The translations under genes and the position numbers were made by a program. A model generated the notes under the pieces. It had not been told where the DNA came from and made no database searches. It saw nothing but the letters and a program-made list of their open reading frames with translations. 64,000 nt of DNA, taken from Salinicola halimionae (GTDB taxonomy: Bacteria > Pseudomonadota > Gammaproteobacteria > Pseudomonadales > Halomonadaceae). Of this stretch, positions 17,404 through 26,003 are shown piece after piece; position 1 is the first letter of the stretch; every line of letters begins with the position of its first letter. The stretch covers positions 136,099 through 200,098 of the forward strand of contig NZ_PZJQ01000003.1 in assembly GCF_003206065.1 (NCBI RefSeq), read 5' to 3'.

Positions 17404-18959
17404 ATGAACTGAACAGTCAGGCTCAGCAAACCTTGCGTCGTCTTCTCACCCAATTCGGTTTATCGCTGGAAGCCGGGGACACCCCCTGCTCCAACTGGAT
17501 CAATGGGGACCTGGTCACCGGTCAGGGTGATGCCATCAGGCTGACGAATCCGGCCACCGGCGGTGAGCTGATCAACTATCGAGATGCCGGTGCCGAACTG
17601 CTGAACCAAGCCGTCGAGGCCGCTTCACGCGCACAAACCGAATGGATGGCACTGACCGCCAGCGAACGGGGTCGCCGCATGAACACGGCCATCCGCCGAC
17701 TGGAAGGTCATGAGGAAGATCTGGCCCAGCTCGAGAGTGTGGTCGCTGGCAAGCCGATTCGCGACTGCCGCGGCGAAGTCGGCAAGGTCCGCGAAATGTT
17801 CGAGTACTACGCCGGCTGGTGCGACAAGCAGCACGGCGAGGTCATTCCGGTGCCCACCTCACATCTCAACTACGTGCGCCACGTGCCGTTCGGCGTCGTC
17901 GGCCAGATCACGCCCTGGAACGCGCCGATGTTCACCTGCGCCTGGCAGCTGGCCCCGGCCCTCGCCGCGGGTAACGGTGTCGTGCTCAAACCCTCCGAGC
18001 TAACGCCGTTCTCCTCGGTGGTGATTGCTCGCCTGCTCGAATCCGGCGGCCTGCCGCAAGGCCTGATCAACATCGTCAACGGTCTCGGCCCGACCACCGG
18101 CGCGGCACTGACCGGCCATGACGGCATCAGCAAGCTGGTATTCGTCGGCTCGCCCGACAGCGGCCGTCTGATTGCGGAAGCCGGTGCCCGTCGACTAGTG
18201 CCCAGCGTGCTCGAGCTCGGCGGCAAATCCGCCAACATCGTGTTCGACGATGCCAAGCTCGACGATGTCGTGGCCGGCGCCCAGGCCGCGATTTTCGCGG
18301 CGGCCGGGCAGAGCTGCGTCGCCGGCTCGCGCCTGCTGATCCAGCGCGACATTTTCGACGCCGTGGTCGAACGCGTCGGCCGAGCTGCCAGCGAAATCGC
18401 CGTCGGCCTGCCGGCGGATGAAGCGACCCGCATGGGCCCGCTGCAGAACGCGCGCCAGTTCGAACGCGTCACCGCAATGATCGAACGTGCCCGTGCTGCC
18501 GGTGCTCGCATCATTACCGGAGGTACCCGTCCCGAGGGCTTGCCGGAAGGGGCGGACGGTTACTATCTCGCGCCCACGGTCATCGCCGATGTCGATGCCT
18601 CGATGGAGATAGCCTGCGAGGAGGTATTCGGCCCGGTCGTCGTCGCCCTGCCGTTCGATGACGAAGCCGATGCGATTCGACTCGCCAACAGCACCCGCTT
18701 CGGACTGGCCGGTGCGGTGTGGACGCAGGATCCGGCCAGGGCACACCGTGTCGCAGGTCAACTGCGTGCCGGCACCGTCTGGATCAACAGCTACAAGGCC
18801 ATCAACGTGATGTCGCCCTTCGGCGGCTTTCGCGACAGCGGCTTTGGCCGTTCGAGCGGACTCGATGGTTTGCGGGAATACACGATTCCGCAAAGCGTGT
18901 GGGTCGAGACCGGAGTCGAAGCCAGCGTCGCCATGGGTTACGGCAGCGGCCAGGCGTAG
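17400..18959 (+). CDS. Aldehyde dehydrogenase family protein
   Basis: 519 residues. The NAD-binding GQITPWNAPMFTCAWQLAPAL, the general base in LELGGKSANIVFDD, the nucleophile in AAAGQSCVAGSR and CEEVFGPVVVALPFD are all intact. The enzyme oxidises an aldehyde to the acid with NAD(P). A C-terminal DSGFGRSSGLDGLREYT is standard for the class. It is translationally coupled to the preceding beta-hydroxyacid dehydrogenase, so the two probably act in sequence. Specificity cannot be assigned. Confidence 0.95.
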   Translation: MNELNSQAQQTLRRLLTQFGLSLEAGDTPCSNWINGDLVTGQGDAIRLTNPATGGELINYRDAGAELLNQAVEAASRAQTEWMALTASERGRRMNTAIRRLEGHEEDLAQLESVVAGKPIRDCRGEVGKVREMFEYYAGWCDKQHGEVIPVPTSHLNYVRHVPFGVVGQITPWNAPMFTCAWQLAPALAAGNGVVLKPSELTPFSSVVIARLLESGGLPQGLINIVNGLGPTTGAALTGHDGISKLVFVGSPDSGRLIAEAGARRLVPSVLELGGKSANIVFDDAKLDDVVAGAQAAIFAAAGQSCVAGSRLLIQRDIFDAVVERVGRAASEIAVGLPADEATRMGPLQNARQFERVTAMIERARAAGARIITGGTRPEGLPEGADGYYLAPTVIADVDASMEIACEEVFGPVVVALPFDDEADAIRLANSTRFGLAGAVWTQDPARAHRVAGQLRAGTVWINSYKAINVMSPFGGFRDSGFGRSSGLDGLREYTIPQSVWVETGVEASVAMGYGSGQA

Positions 18960-19050
18960 CGATCTGAAAAATTCCGCACGACGCGGACATGTCCTTTTCC
19001 GACTTCGGTTAACATGACCGCAAGATCCCGAACCCGGAAAAGGGCCTCCC

Positions 19051-20178
19051 GTGCTGCCATCCGATTTGTGCTATCTCAATAACGCCTCCGTCGGTCTGCA
19101 AAGCCCGGCGGTATCGGCATGTCTGAAGGAGTGGCTGGAGGCGGAGATGGCGGCCTATCCGCGCCAGCGCCTCGAAAGTGCAATCTGGGATCTGCCGACG
19201 ACGAGAACCCGGCTGGCCACCATGATCGGAGCCCCCGAAGCTCAGGTCGCGTTTGGCGCGAGTACGTCTCAGCTCATGGCGCAGGTGGTCGGTAGCCTGA
19301 ATCTCGCCGGCCGGCGCCTACTGATCGCACCGGGCGAGTGGGCCTCGAATATCGTCCTGCTGCGGCGCCTGGGCAGCGAATCGCCACGCAACATCGAGCT
19401 GCTGGCAACCGATGCCGACGGCCAGTTCGATCCCGCAGCCATCGCGCATCAGATCGACGAGGACGTCGCGGCGATCCTGACGCCGCTGGTCACCAGCATC
19501 GAAGGTCGCCGTTACGATATCGAGGCACTGGGGAGCCTGCCCCGTCCGTCACACTGCCCGCTCATCGTGGACGCCGCCCAGGGCCTGGGCCAGGTCGAAG
19601 TCGATGTGCGTCGACTCGGCTGCGACGTACTGGTCGCCACCACCCGTAAATGGCTTCGCGGTCCTCGTGGAATGGCACTGCTCTACGTCAGTCAGCCGGC
19701 AATGGCCATGATGCATCCCAACCCGGCCCCGGAGCTGGCGGGATTACGCCTGAATCTGGAAACTCAACGTTTTATCGATCTTCCTCAAGCACGACGCTTC
19801 GATGCTTCGGACGTCTCCGTCATGAACCAGATCGCGCTCACAGCGGCGGTCGGCGAACTCCAGCAGATCACGCTGGATCATTTGCAGAGACACGTGACGA
19901 CGCTGACCGAGCGGGTCTACGAGCTTGCTCGCGACCGCGGATTTCGTCCGCTGCTGCAGCATCCCGAGAGCGGCATCGCCACGATCCACCTGCCGGATGC
20001 CGCGCCCTTGCAGACTCGCCAGAAACTCGATGCGGCCAGTATCGTGGCCAAGGTGTGCGACACGGCCGCCGAACCGCTGAACATTCGCCTGCCGGCGACC
20101 GGCTCGCTGTTGAGAATTTCGCCGCATTGGCACAATACGCTGGAGGATATCGACCGTGCCATGGCAGCGCTGGAATGA
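19051..20178 (+). CDS. Class V aminotransferase-fold PLP enzyme
   Basis: 375 residues beginning with GTG at 19051 (preceded by GGAAAAGGG). The fold is that of class V aminotransferases and cysteine desulfurases: YLNNASVGLQSP near the start, ILTPLVTSIEGRRYDIE, the PLP aspartate in PLIVDAAQGLGQVEVD and the Schiff-base lysine in TTRKWLRGPRGMALLYV. The KWLRGPRG motif is shared with EgtE-like lyases and isopenicillin-N epimerase relatives, so a carbon-sulfur or carbon-nitrogen lyase or racemase activity is possible. It lies 91 bases after the aldehyde dehydrogenase. A perfect 17-bp duplication spans its stop codon. Confidence 0.88.
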   Translation: MLPSDLCYLNNASVGLQSPAVSACLKEWLEAEMAAYPRQRLESAIWDLPTTRTRLATMIGAPEAQVAFGASTSQLMAQVVGSLNLAGRRLLIAPGEWASNIVLLRRLGSESPRNIELLATDADGQFDPAAIAHQIDEDVAAILTPLVTSIEGRRYDIEALGSLPRPSHCPLIVDAAQGLGQVEVDVRRLGCDVLVATTRKWLRGPRGMALLYVSQPAMAMMHPNPAPELAGLRLNLETQRFIDLPQARRFDASDVSVMNQIALTAAVGELQQITLDHLQRHVTTLTERVYELARDRGFRPLLQHPESGIATIHLPDAAPLQTRQKLDAASIVAKVCDTAAEPLNIRLPATGSLLRISPHWHNTLEDIDRAMAALE

Positions 20179-20197
20179 GAGCAGCGCTGGAATGAGA
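20164..20197. repeat. Perfect 17-bp tandem duplication across a stop codon
   Basis: gcagcgctggaatgaga occurs twice without a gap. The first copy holds the last four codons and the TGA of the PLP enzyme gene; the second is non-coding. Confidence 0.95.
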
Positions 20198-20285
20198 AAA
20201 AGCGAGGCCGATCCCGTACCCTATCTCCCTCGAATCTCGATATTAGGCAATACTGCAGACAACGACACCATCGGACGGACGGCTC

Positions 20286-21158
20286 ATGAGCTTCGGTATC
20301 GATCACCCTTTACTGGCGGTCAGTAATCTCGATCATGCCGCCCAGGCAGCCACGGATCTTGGTTTCACCGTCAACTCACGCCATCAGCATCCGTGGGGCA
20401 CGGACAATCATTTGCTGTTCTTCAGCAATAATTTCATCGAATTGATCGGTATCGGACGGCCCGAGTGTCTCGACTTTCAGGACGATAACGGCTTCCAGTT
20501 CGGCCGTCTGATCGAGGCCCGTTTGAAGACGGTAGGCGATGGCATCGCCATGGTGGCTCTCGATAGCCACAGCATTCAGCGCGATCATGCGCTGGTGTCG
20601 GCGCGAGGATTTACCGAAGCCTGTCCTATCGTCTTCCGACGCACGGCACACCTCCCAGGTGGACGCGACGAGGAGGTCAGCGTGGCACTGGACATCCTGC
20701 ATGATGCGGAACGCCCCTTTCTGACCCAGTTCCTGTGCCAGCAGTTGCGTCCGGAGCTGTTTCGCGTCGATCCGACGCAGGAATCGCATGCCAATACCGC
20801 CACCTCGATCGCCGATATCTGGTACGTCAGCGACGATCCCGGCTATGACGTCGAATACTTTAGACGCATTCATGGCAACGGTTCGGTACGGGGTAGCGAC
20901 TCTCGCTGGACCATCCATACCCACAAGGGTGATTGCCACCTGCTTGATCGCCGAACCCTGGCAGAAACCTTCCCGACGCTGGGGGATCTGGAAGAGCAGC
21001 CACCACGGGCCGTAGCGCTTACGTTGACCTGCCGCGACCTGAATGCCGCTATCATGCAGTGGGAAGCTGTCGGCATCGACTACCACCGCCACAGCGAAAC
21101 CCAAGCCGATATCGCGCCAGGCGTGCTCGGCACGCTGCTGCGTTTCGAGCAGCGCTGA
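20286..21158 (+). CDS. VOC superfamily (glyoxalase-like) protein
   Basis: 290 residues with two related halves. The first begins GIDHPLLAVSNLDHAAQAATDLGFTV, with a metal-ligand-type histidine in GIDH and the glutamate in NNFIELIGIG. The second repeats the pattern (RAVALTLTCRDLNAAIMQWEAVGIDYHRH). It resembles the Glyoxalase_3 group. Such proteins catalyse metal-dependent lyase, dioxygenase or isomerase reactions, and the reaction here is unknown. It is the last plus-strand gene of the cluster and converges with the LysR regulator, 14 bases apart. Confidence 0.87.
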   Translation: MSFGIDHPLLAVSNLDHAAQAATDLGFTVNSRHQHPWGTDNHLLFFSNNFIELIGIGRPECLDFQDDNGFQFGRLIEARLKTVGDGIAMVALDSHSIQRDHALVSARGFTEACPIVFRRTAHLPGGRDEEVSVALDILHDAERPFLTQFLCQQLRPELFRVDPTQESHANTATSIADIWYVSDDPGYDVEYFRRIHGNGSVRGSDSRWTIHTHKGDCHLLDRRTLAETFPTLGDLEEQPPRAVALTLTCRDLNAAIMQWEAVGIDYHRHSETQADIAPGVLGTLLRFEQR

Positions 21159-21172
21159 ACATCTCGATCAAG

Positions 21173-22090
21173 TCAGCCTGACAGCGAGCGGAATGCCTGC
21201 ATCCACGAACCGAGATGACGCAGCAGCTTGAGACTCGCTTGAGGTTGGCGCCGACCCACCCGAGTGATCATGTGGGCCTGGGAATTCTGAAACAGTGCCG
21301 ATCCCACCGCCAACGCGACGACAGAGCCCTCGGCCAGTTCCTGAGCAACGGCAAAGCGAGGCAGCAGCGTGATGCCCATTCCCGCCACCACGGCGCGACG
21401 CAGCACGGCCATCGAATTGGTCTCCACGGCCACCTGCGGCCGGAGCCCCGCCTGCACGAAGGCCTGATCCACCAATCGACGCACACCGTGTCCCGGTTTC
21501 CAGAGTGCCATGGGCGTCTCGCTGAGCCGTTGCAGCGAGATCGGCTGCGGTTCCCGAGCCAGCAAATGATCGACGGGGCAGATCGCCAGCAGCGGCTGGC
21601 CACTGGAGGCCCAGAAACGAATCTGCGGGTGTACTCGCTCATGGAACATCAATCCGATATGCGCCCGATCTTCGACCACGGATTCGATGATCTCGTCGGT
21701 ACTGCCCTGCTCGATGTCCAGGCGGACGCCTCGATAGCGCTCGGCAAAGGCTTTCAGCGGGGCATCGATCAGATCGTTGATGAACCCTTCGCCAACGACC
21801 AGCGAGATGGTGCCGGTCTCGAGCCGCTGATACGCCTCCAGCCGACCGATGAACGCATCGTCCAGGTTGCCGCGCTGGCGACAGTAATCCAGCGCCATCT
21901 CGCCAACGGGCGTCGGTCGAATCCCTCTAGAGGTGCGTTCGAGCAGCGGCGCTTCGAAGGCAGCTTCCAACAACGCAATCTGCCGGCTTACCGCCGATGG
22001 CGCTATGTCGAGTCTCGCCGCGGCCTTGCGCAGCGAGCCGGATTCGACCGTGACGCGAAAGTAGACTAGGCGCTGGTGGGGAATATCCAT
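21173..22090 (-). CDS. LysR family transcriptional regulator
   Basis: 305 residues. The N-terminal helix-turn-helix is LRKAAARLDIAPSAVSRQIALLEAAF (residues about 20-45), followed by a type 2 periplasmic-binding-like effector domain (LVVGEGFINDLI, VAGMGITLLPRFA). The ATG at 22090 puts the family-typical YFRVTVESGSLRKAA near the N terminus; the frame is open for 41 more codons upstream without homology. It is oriented against the DUF3100-to-VOC cluster, so control of that cluster is plausible but not shown. The site for autoregulation would be in the 225-base gap to 22316. Confidence 0.94.
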   Translation of the reverse strand: MDIPHQRLVYFRVTVESGSLRKAAARLDIAPSAVSRQIALLEAAFEAPLLERTSRGIRPTPVGEMALDYCRQRGNLDDAFIGRLEAYQRLETGTISLVVGEGFINDLIDAPLKAFAERYRGVRLDIEQGSTDEIIESVVEDRAHIGLMFHERVHPQIRFWASSGQPLLAICPVDHLLAREPQPISLQRLSETPMALWKPGHGVRRLVDQAFVQAGLRPQVAVETNSMAVLRRAVVAGMGITLLPRFAVAQELAEGSVVALAVGSALFQNSQAHMITRVGRRQPQASLKLLRHLGSWMQAFRSLSG

Positions 22091-22275
22091 GGATGATGAC
22101 CAGGAAGCGGGAACTGTTGCCTCGATTAGCCCACTAACTCCCAGTGGCGTCAACGCCTCACTCGCCGCTGGCTGAGCCTTTCCGACTCGACTTTTGCCAC
22201 AGGATGCTGGCAATGTATCCGGTCATGCCTGAAAACTGGCGGCGAGGGTCTTCAAACGGTGCCTTTCGTTGAGCC

Positions 22276-22309
22276 GATGTCCTAACCGGGATGATGTCCT
22301 AACCAGGAG
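22276..22309. repeat. 17-bp tandem duplication of a ribosome-binding region
   Basis: gatgtcctaaccgggat and gatgtcctaaccaggag are adjacent. The second copy carries the AGGAG that serves the ATG at 22316; the first has GGGAT at the same place. Confidence 0.88.
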
Positions 22310-22315
22310 TAATTC

Positions 22316-22651
22316 ATGTTCATCGCCATGAACCGCTTTCGCGTCAATCCTGAACGCACCCAGGAATTCGAGACGATATGGCTGGAGCGAGAAACGCACC
22401 TTCAAGATCTGCCCGGATTCGTCGAATTCCAGATGCTGCGTGGCCCCGCGGAAGAAGATCACGTGCTCTACGCGTCTCATACCGTCTGGCGCAGCCGCCA
22501 GCACTTCGAGGATTGGACGCATTCGGAAGCCTTCCGTGCCGCCCATGCCAATGCTGGCCAAAGCCGACGCGAAGGTCTTTATCTAGGTCCGCCCAAGTTC
22601 GAGGGTTTCGAGGTCATTCAAACGATCGGCCCCGATGACCAGGCCGTCTAG
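22316..22651 (+). CDS. Antibiotic biosynthesis monooxygenase-fold protein, heme-degrading (HmoA/IsdG-like) type
   Basis: 111 residues forming a ferredoxin-like dimeric alpha/beta barrel. MNRFRVNPERTQEFETIWLERE and the LPGFVEFQMLRGP, ASHTVWRSRQHFEDWTHSEAF and AAH blocks match IsdG/HmoA-like proteins, where the N-terminal Asn, the Trp and the C-terminal His act on heme. Heme degradation is therefore likely but not certain, since many ABM proteins have other roles. AGGAG precedes the ATG. Its end overlaps the start of the cell-wall hydrolase gene by 17 bp. Confidence 0.86.
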   Translation: MFIAMNRFRVNPERTQEFETIWLERETHLQDLPGFVEFQMLRGPAEEDHVLYASHTVWRSRQHFEDWTHSEAFRAAHANAGQSRREGLYLGPPKFEGFEVIQTIGPDDQAV

Positions 22652-23270
22652 TCGTTTACACCGGCGTCTGACGAGCTACCTTGCGCTGACATGTCTGCTG
22701 CTAGGCAGTACCTCAGCGCTGGCTGGACCGTCGCCCACAAAAGCCGAAATCGCCAGGCAGAAGGCCGAAAAACTCGAGCAGCGCGTCGTTGACATGGATG
22801 AGATAGCGCCGGCCCCCGCAGCGATAAGACTAACGCCCGAGGGCACGCGTGCCGTCGACCCCAGCGGGCAGGCGCCGCTGGACGATGCGATTACCTGTCT
22901 GGCACGATCGATCTACTGGGAGGCCAAGGGCACCGACTCGCGAGAAATGCAGGCGGTCGCCAATGTGATCATGAATCGACTCGGCGATCCGGTCTTCCCT
23001 TCCACGCTGTGTGGCGTCGTTCAGCAGGGTTCGGAGACCGGGCGCTGTCAGTTTTCCTGGTGGTGTGACGGACGCCCCGATGAAGCCGACGAACCCAAGG
23101 AATATACGACGGCCAGAGAGATGGCTCGCCGCGCGCTCAACGGCATGCTCCCGGACATCACTCATGGCGCGCAGTTCTTTCATCATCGCAGCATCGGGCC
23201 AGGCTGGATGGCGACGCTGGTCAAGACAACGCAAACGCATGAGTTCAGTTTCTATCGCCTCCCGGGATAA
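22635..23270 (+). CDS. Secreted cell-wall hydrolase, SleB family
   Basis: 211 residues. A signal peptide (LTSYLALTCLLLGSTSALA, cut before GPSP) is followed by a charged linker and a SleB-type domain: LARSIYWEAKGTDSREMQAV, in which the glutamate is catalytic, and CQFSWWCDGRPDE. The protein should act as a lytic transglycosylase or amidase on periplasmic peptidoglycan. It is translated from a start within the end of the ABM gene and precedes cysE by 4 bases, suggesting one message. Confidence 0.9.
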   Translation: MTRPSSRLHRRLTSYLALTCLLLGSTSALAGPSPTKAEIARQKAEKLEQRVVDMDEIAPAPAAIRLTPEGTRAVDPSGQAPLDDAITCLARSIYWEAKGTDSREMQAVANVIMNRLGDPVFPSTLCGVVQQGSETGRCQFSWWCDGRPDEADEPKEYTTAREMARRALNGMLPDITHGAQFFHHRSIGPGWMATLVKTTQTHEFSFYRLPG

Positions 23271-23274
23271 GGGC

Positions 23275-24117
23275 ATGAACCACCGGGATTACCGAATCAG
23301 CCAGGATATCGACGCCATGGCAAGCCAAATCCAGCGCGACGCTTGCACTTCTTCCGAGCGGTCCAGTGCCGAGAGTTCAGCGTCGTGTGCCCCAACCTCG
23401 CGCACGTTATGGCCAATCCTGGTTGCCGCCGCGCGAGCGGCGGTACAAAGAGATCCGCTACTCGCAGCCGTTTACCGGCGCTATCTTTTCGACGCCAGTG
23501 ACTTCGCCGCCGCCTTGGCGCGGATCATCGCCGACACGCTGACGACGCCTGAGTTACCCAACGAAGTCGCGCTTGCACGAATCGAGACCACGCTCAAAGA
23601 TGCCCCCACCATCGTGACCGCTGCAGAACGCGATCTGATCACCCTGCTGCGTGAAGATGCCGCCATCCCCGAGCCATTCACCCCCCTTCTGTTCTTCCCT
23701 GGTTACCGGGCCGTGCAGTGCCACCGCATCGCGAATCAGTGGTGGCGGGAAGGCCTGACCGACCTTGCCAGCTATATCCAGTATCGGGTTGCCGTTCAAT
23801 TCAGCGCCGATATCCACCCCGCCGCGACCCTGGGGTCGGGGCTCTTCGTCGATCACGGCGCCGGTATCGTCATCGGCGAGACCGTGGTGATCGAGGACGA
23901 CGTCACCCTTTTCCACGGGATAACACTGGGTAGCGCGGGAAAGTTGAACGGCGACCGTCATCCCAAGGTGCGCCGCGGGGCCTTTCTAGGAGCGGGCGCG
24001 ACCGTTCTGGGCAACATCGAGATCGGAGAGAATGCGCGAATCGGTGCCGGCGCCGTGGTGACTCGCACCGTCACCGCCGGTGCGACAGTCATCGGTCCTG
24101 CGGCCAAACCGCGCTGA
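23275..24117 (+). CDS. cysE: Serine O-acetyltransferase
   Basis: 280 residues. It acetylates serine with acetyl-CoA in the first step of cysteine synthesis. The N-terminal helical domain (WPILVAAARAAVQRDPLLAA) is followed by PGYRAVQCHRIANQWW and a left-handed beta-helix with ISADIHPAATLGSGLFVDHGAG-type hexapeptide repeats containing the catalytic His-Asp. TLGSAGKLNGDRHPK is the standard acetyl-CoA site. I chose ATG 23275; an ATG at 23317 could also serve. The C terminus is short after the helix, ending GPAAKPR, without the usual Ile-terminated tail that binds cysteine synthase. Confidence 0.93.
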   Translation: MNHRDYRISQDIDAMASQIQRDACTSSERSSAESSASCAPTSRTLWPILVAAARAAVQRDPLLAAVYRRYLFDASDFAAALARIIADTLTTPELPNEVALARIETTLKDAPTIVTAAERDLITLLREDAAIPEPFTPLLFFPGYRAVQCHRIANQWWREGLTDLASYIQYRVAVQFSADIHPAATLGSGLFVDHGAGIVIGETVVIEDDVTLFHGITLGSAGKLNGDRHPKVRRGAFLGAGATVLGNIEIGENARIGAGAVVTRTVTAGATVIGPAAKPR

Positions 24118-24127
24118 GCGGGCCCTG

Positions 24128-25177
24128 ATGCTCCCTCACTCGGAATCGGACCCGCTACTCGACGCCTTTCACGCCATGGAGGCGTCGTTGCGGGAAGATC
24201 TGGCACCACTTCGCCAGTTCTGGGTCCGCGACATCGCCTGGCTGCTACACGCGCCGGATATGGCGACACTCGATGCCACGTCCGATTATTCCGGTCGCCC
24301 CTCGCTGCTAGAGCTCGGCCTCGCTGAGCCGCAACGACGACGTCGCTGGCTACTGGCGCAGGAATTTCGGACAGCCAGTTTCGAGGCCCATCACCAGGCA
24401 CGCCGCTCCCATCGCCTGGGCATCTATCACGAGTCGCTGTGGCAATGGATCCTGGATCACGCGCCTCGCACCCGGTTACTGGCGCACAACGTAGCGCTGC
24501 GAGAGAACAGGCAGACGCTCGGCGAACTCGATCTGCTGTATGGCACCGATTCTGGCACGGCGGCGACCGGAGCCGAGCAGGAGCCGCTGATCTATCATGC
24601 CGAACTGGCCATCAAGTTCTTTCTCGGTTTACCCGACGGCCCCGGCGACGAACGGGATGCCGCGCGCTGGATCGGCATCGGCAGTTTCGACTCCCTGGCC
24701 ATCAAATGCCATCGCCTCCAGTTCCATCAGTTACCCAGGGGCCAATCGCCAGCCGCCCAGCTTCAGCGACAGAGTCTCGGTGCCGATGGACCGCTGCGAC
24801 AGCGGATCATCATGCCAGGGGTTCTCTATCACCCCTGGCGAAAGCGCCTGGTACTGCCGACACTCGCCAATGAGGACGCCTGGCAGGGCCTATGGTGCTC
24901 TCACCGCTGCTGGACCATCCTGGCTCAGCGGCTCCCCGAGGCGACTACCGGCCATTGGTTGATCAAACCCCACTGGCTCGCCCCGCCCCTGGTGGCACCA
25001 CTGTCCCTGGCAGAGCTGAGTGCCGCGCTCGTCGACCACTTCTCACTTCACGTTTCACCCAGACATCTGATGCTGATGTTGCCGGACGGACGCCATTGCC
25101 GGATTTTCGTGGTCAGGGACGGCTGGCCGCCGGCACTGCCGCTACCGCCCCGCCGCGCTTGGCCCAACGGGCGTTGA
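24128..25177 (+). CDS. DUF1853 family protein
   Basis: 349 residues. LRQFWVRDIAWLLHAPDM, YHESLWQWIL, RTLGELDLLYG-like and YHAELAIKFFLGLPDG blocks match DUF1853, whose function is unknown; the GELD...E/K arrangement resembles restriction-endonuclease-like nuclease folds (inference). ATG 24128 lies 10 bases after cysE and is preferred over a GTG at 24080 inside cysE. Its 3' end overlaps the convergent DMT transporter gene by 65 bp. Confidence 0.87.
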   Translation: MLPHSESDPLLDAFHAMEASLREDLAPLRQFWVRDIAWLLHAPDMATLDATSDYSGRPSLLELGLAEPQRRRRWLLAQEFRTASFEAHHQARRSHRLGIYHESLWQWILDHAPRTRLLAHNVALRENRQTLGELDLLYGTDSGTAATGAEQEPLIYHAELAIKFFLGLPDGPGDERDAARWIGIGSFDSLAIKCHRLQFHQLPRGQSPAAQLQRQSLGADGPLRQRIIMPGVLYHPWRKRLVLPTLANEDAWQGLWCSHRCWTILAQRLPEATTGHWLIKPHWLAPPLVAPLSLAELSAALVDHFSLHVSPRHLMLMLPDGRHCRIFVVRDGWPPALPLPPRRAWPNGR

Positions 25178-26003
25178 GCCACAGCGAACCCACGAGAATG
25201 GCGGCGCCGATGCACAACCGGGTCAAATCGGCATCCCGGTTCCAGATCAGCAGGTTGACGATCAATCCCGCGGGAATCAGCGCATTGTTCATGATGGCCA
25301 AGGTACCGGCGTCGACGCGACAGGCACCCTTGTTCCAGAGGAAATATCCCAACCCTGAGGCGGCGATGCCTAGCCAGCCCAGCACGCCCCATTGCAGCGG
25401 CGTGGACGGCAGTTTCGTCGCATCGCCGAGAATCCAGAATGCCGGTATCGCGAGACATAGCGCTCCCAGATAGAACCAGCCAAAAAGGTGGCGATGCGCC
25501 ACGCCAGTTGGCAAACTGCGCGCCAGATGGCGGTACCCGACCTGTCCGAACGCGAAACTCAGGTTAGCCCCCTGCACGACCACAAAACCCAACCAGTAAT
25601 CGCTGGTCACGCCGTCGTAGCGAATGACCGCGGCTCCTGCCACGGCCACCATCGCGACCAGCAAATATCGCGGCGAAAAGCGTCGTGCCAGCAAATCATC
25701 GATCAGCGTGATGTACATCGGCGTGAAGATGGTAAACAGCAGTACTTCGGGTACGCTCAGCAGCAGGAAGGACTGATAGAAGAAGAGATACATGACGCCA
25801 AGCTGCACGCTACCGATCGCCATTAGGCCCAGGCGGACAGACCAACGCAGTGCAGCAGGTCGCAAGAATGGCAGAAAGACCACTGTCGCCAGGATGATGC
25901 GGGTCATGACGGCAAAATAGCTGTCGACTTGCCCTGAGAGATAGACGCCGATCAGACTGAACGAAAAAGCCCATAACGCCGTGACACCAACGAGATACGA
26001 CAT
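25113..26003 (-). CDS. DMT superfamily (EamA) transporter
   Basis: 296 residues with ten predicted membrane helices arranged as two EamA repeats (LLFTIFTPMYITLIDDLL in the first, GYFLWNKGACRVDAGTLAIMNN in the second). It resembles the carboxylate/amino acid/amine exporter group and probably exports a small metabolite across the inner membrane. The ATG at 26003 shares bases with the start of the divergent gene at 26002. The last 20 residues overlap the end of the DUF1853 gene on the other strand. Confidence 0.9.
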   Translation of the reverse strand: MSYLVGVTALWAFSFSLIGVYLSGQVDSYFAVMTRIILATVVFLPFLRPAALRWSVRLGLMAIGSVQLGVMYLFFYQSFLLLSVPEVLLFTIFTPMYITLIDDLLARRFSPRYLLVAMVAVAGAAVIRYDGVTSDYWLGFVVVQGANLSFAFGQVGYRHLARSLPTGVAHRHLFGWFYLGALCLAIPAFWILGDATKLPSTPLQWGVLGWLGIAASGLGYFLWNKGACRVDAGTLAIMNNALIPAGLIVNLLIWNRDADLTRLCIGAAILVGSLWLNARWAKRGGAVAAVPAASRP

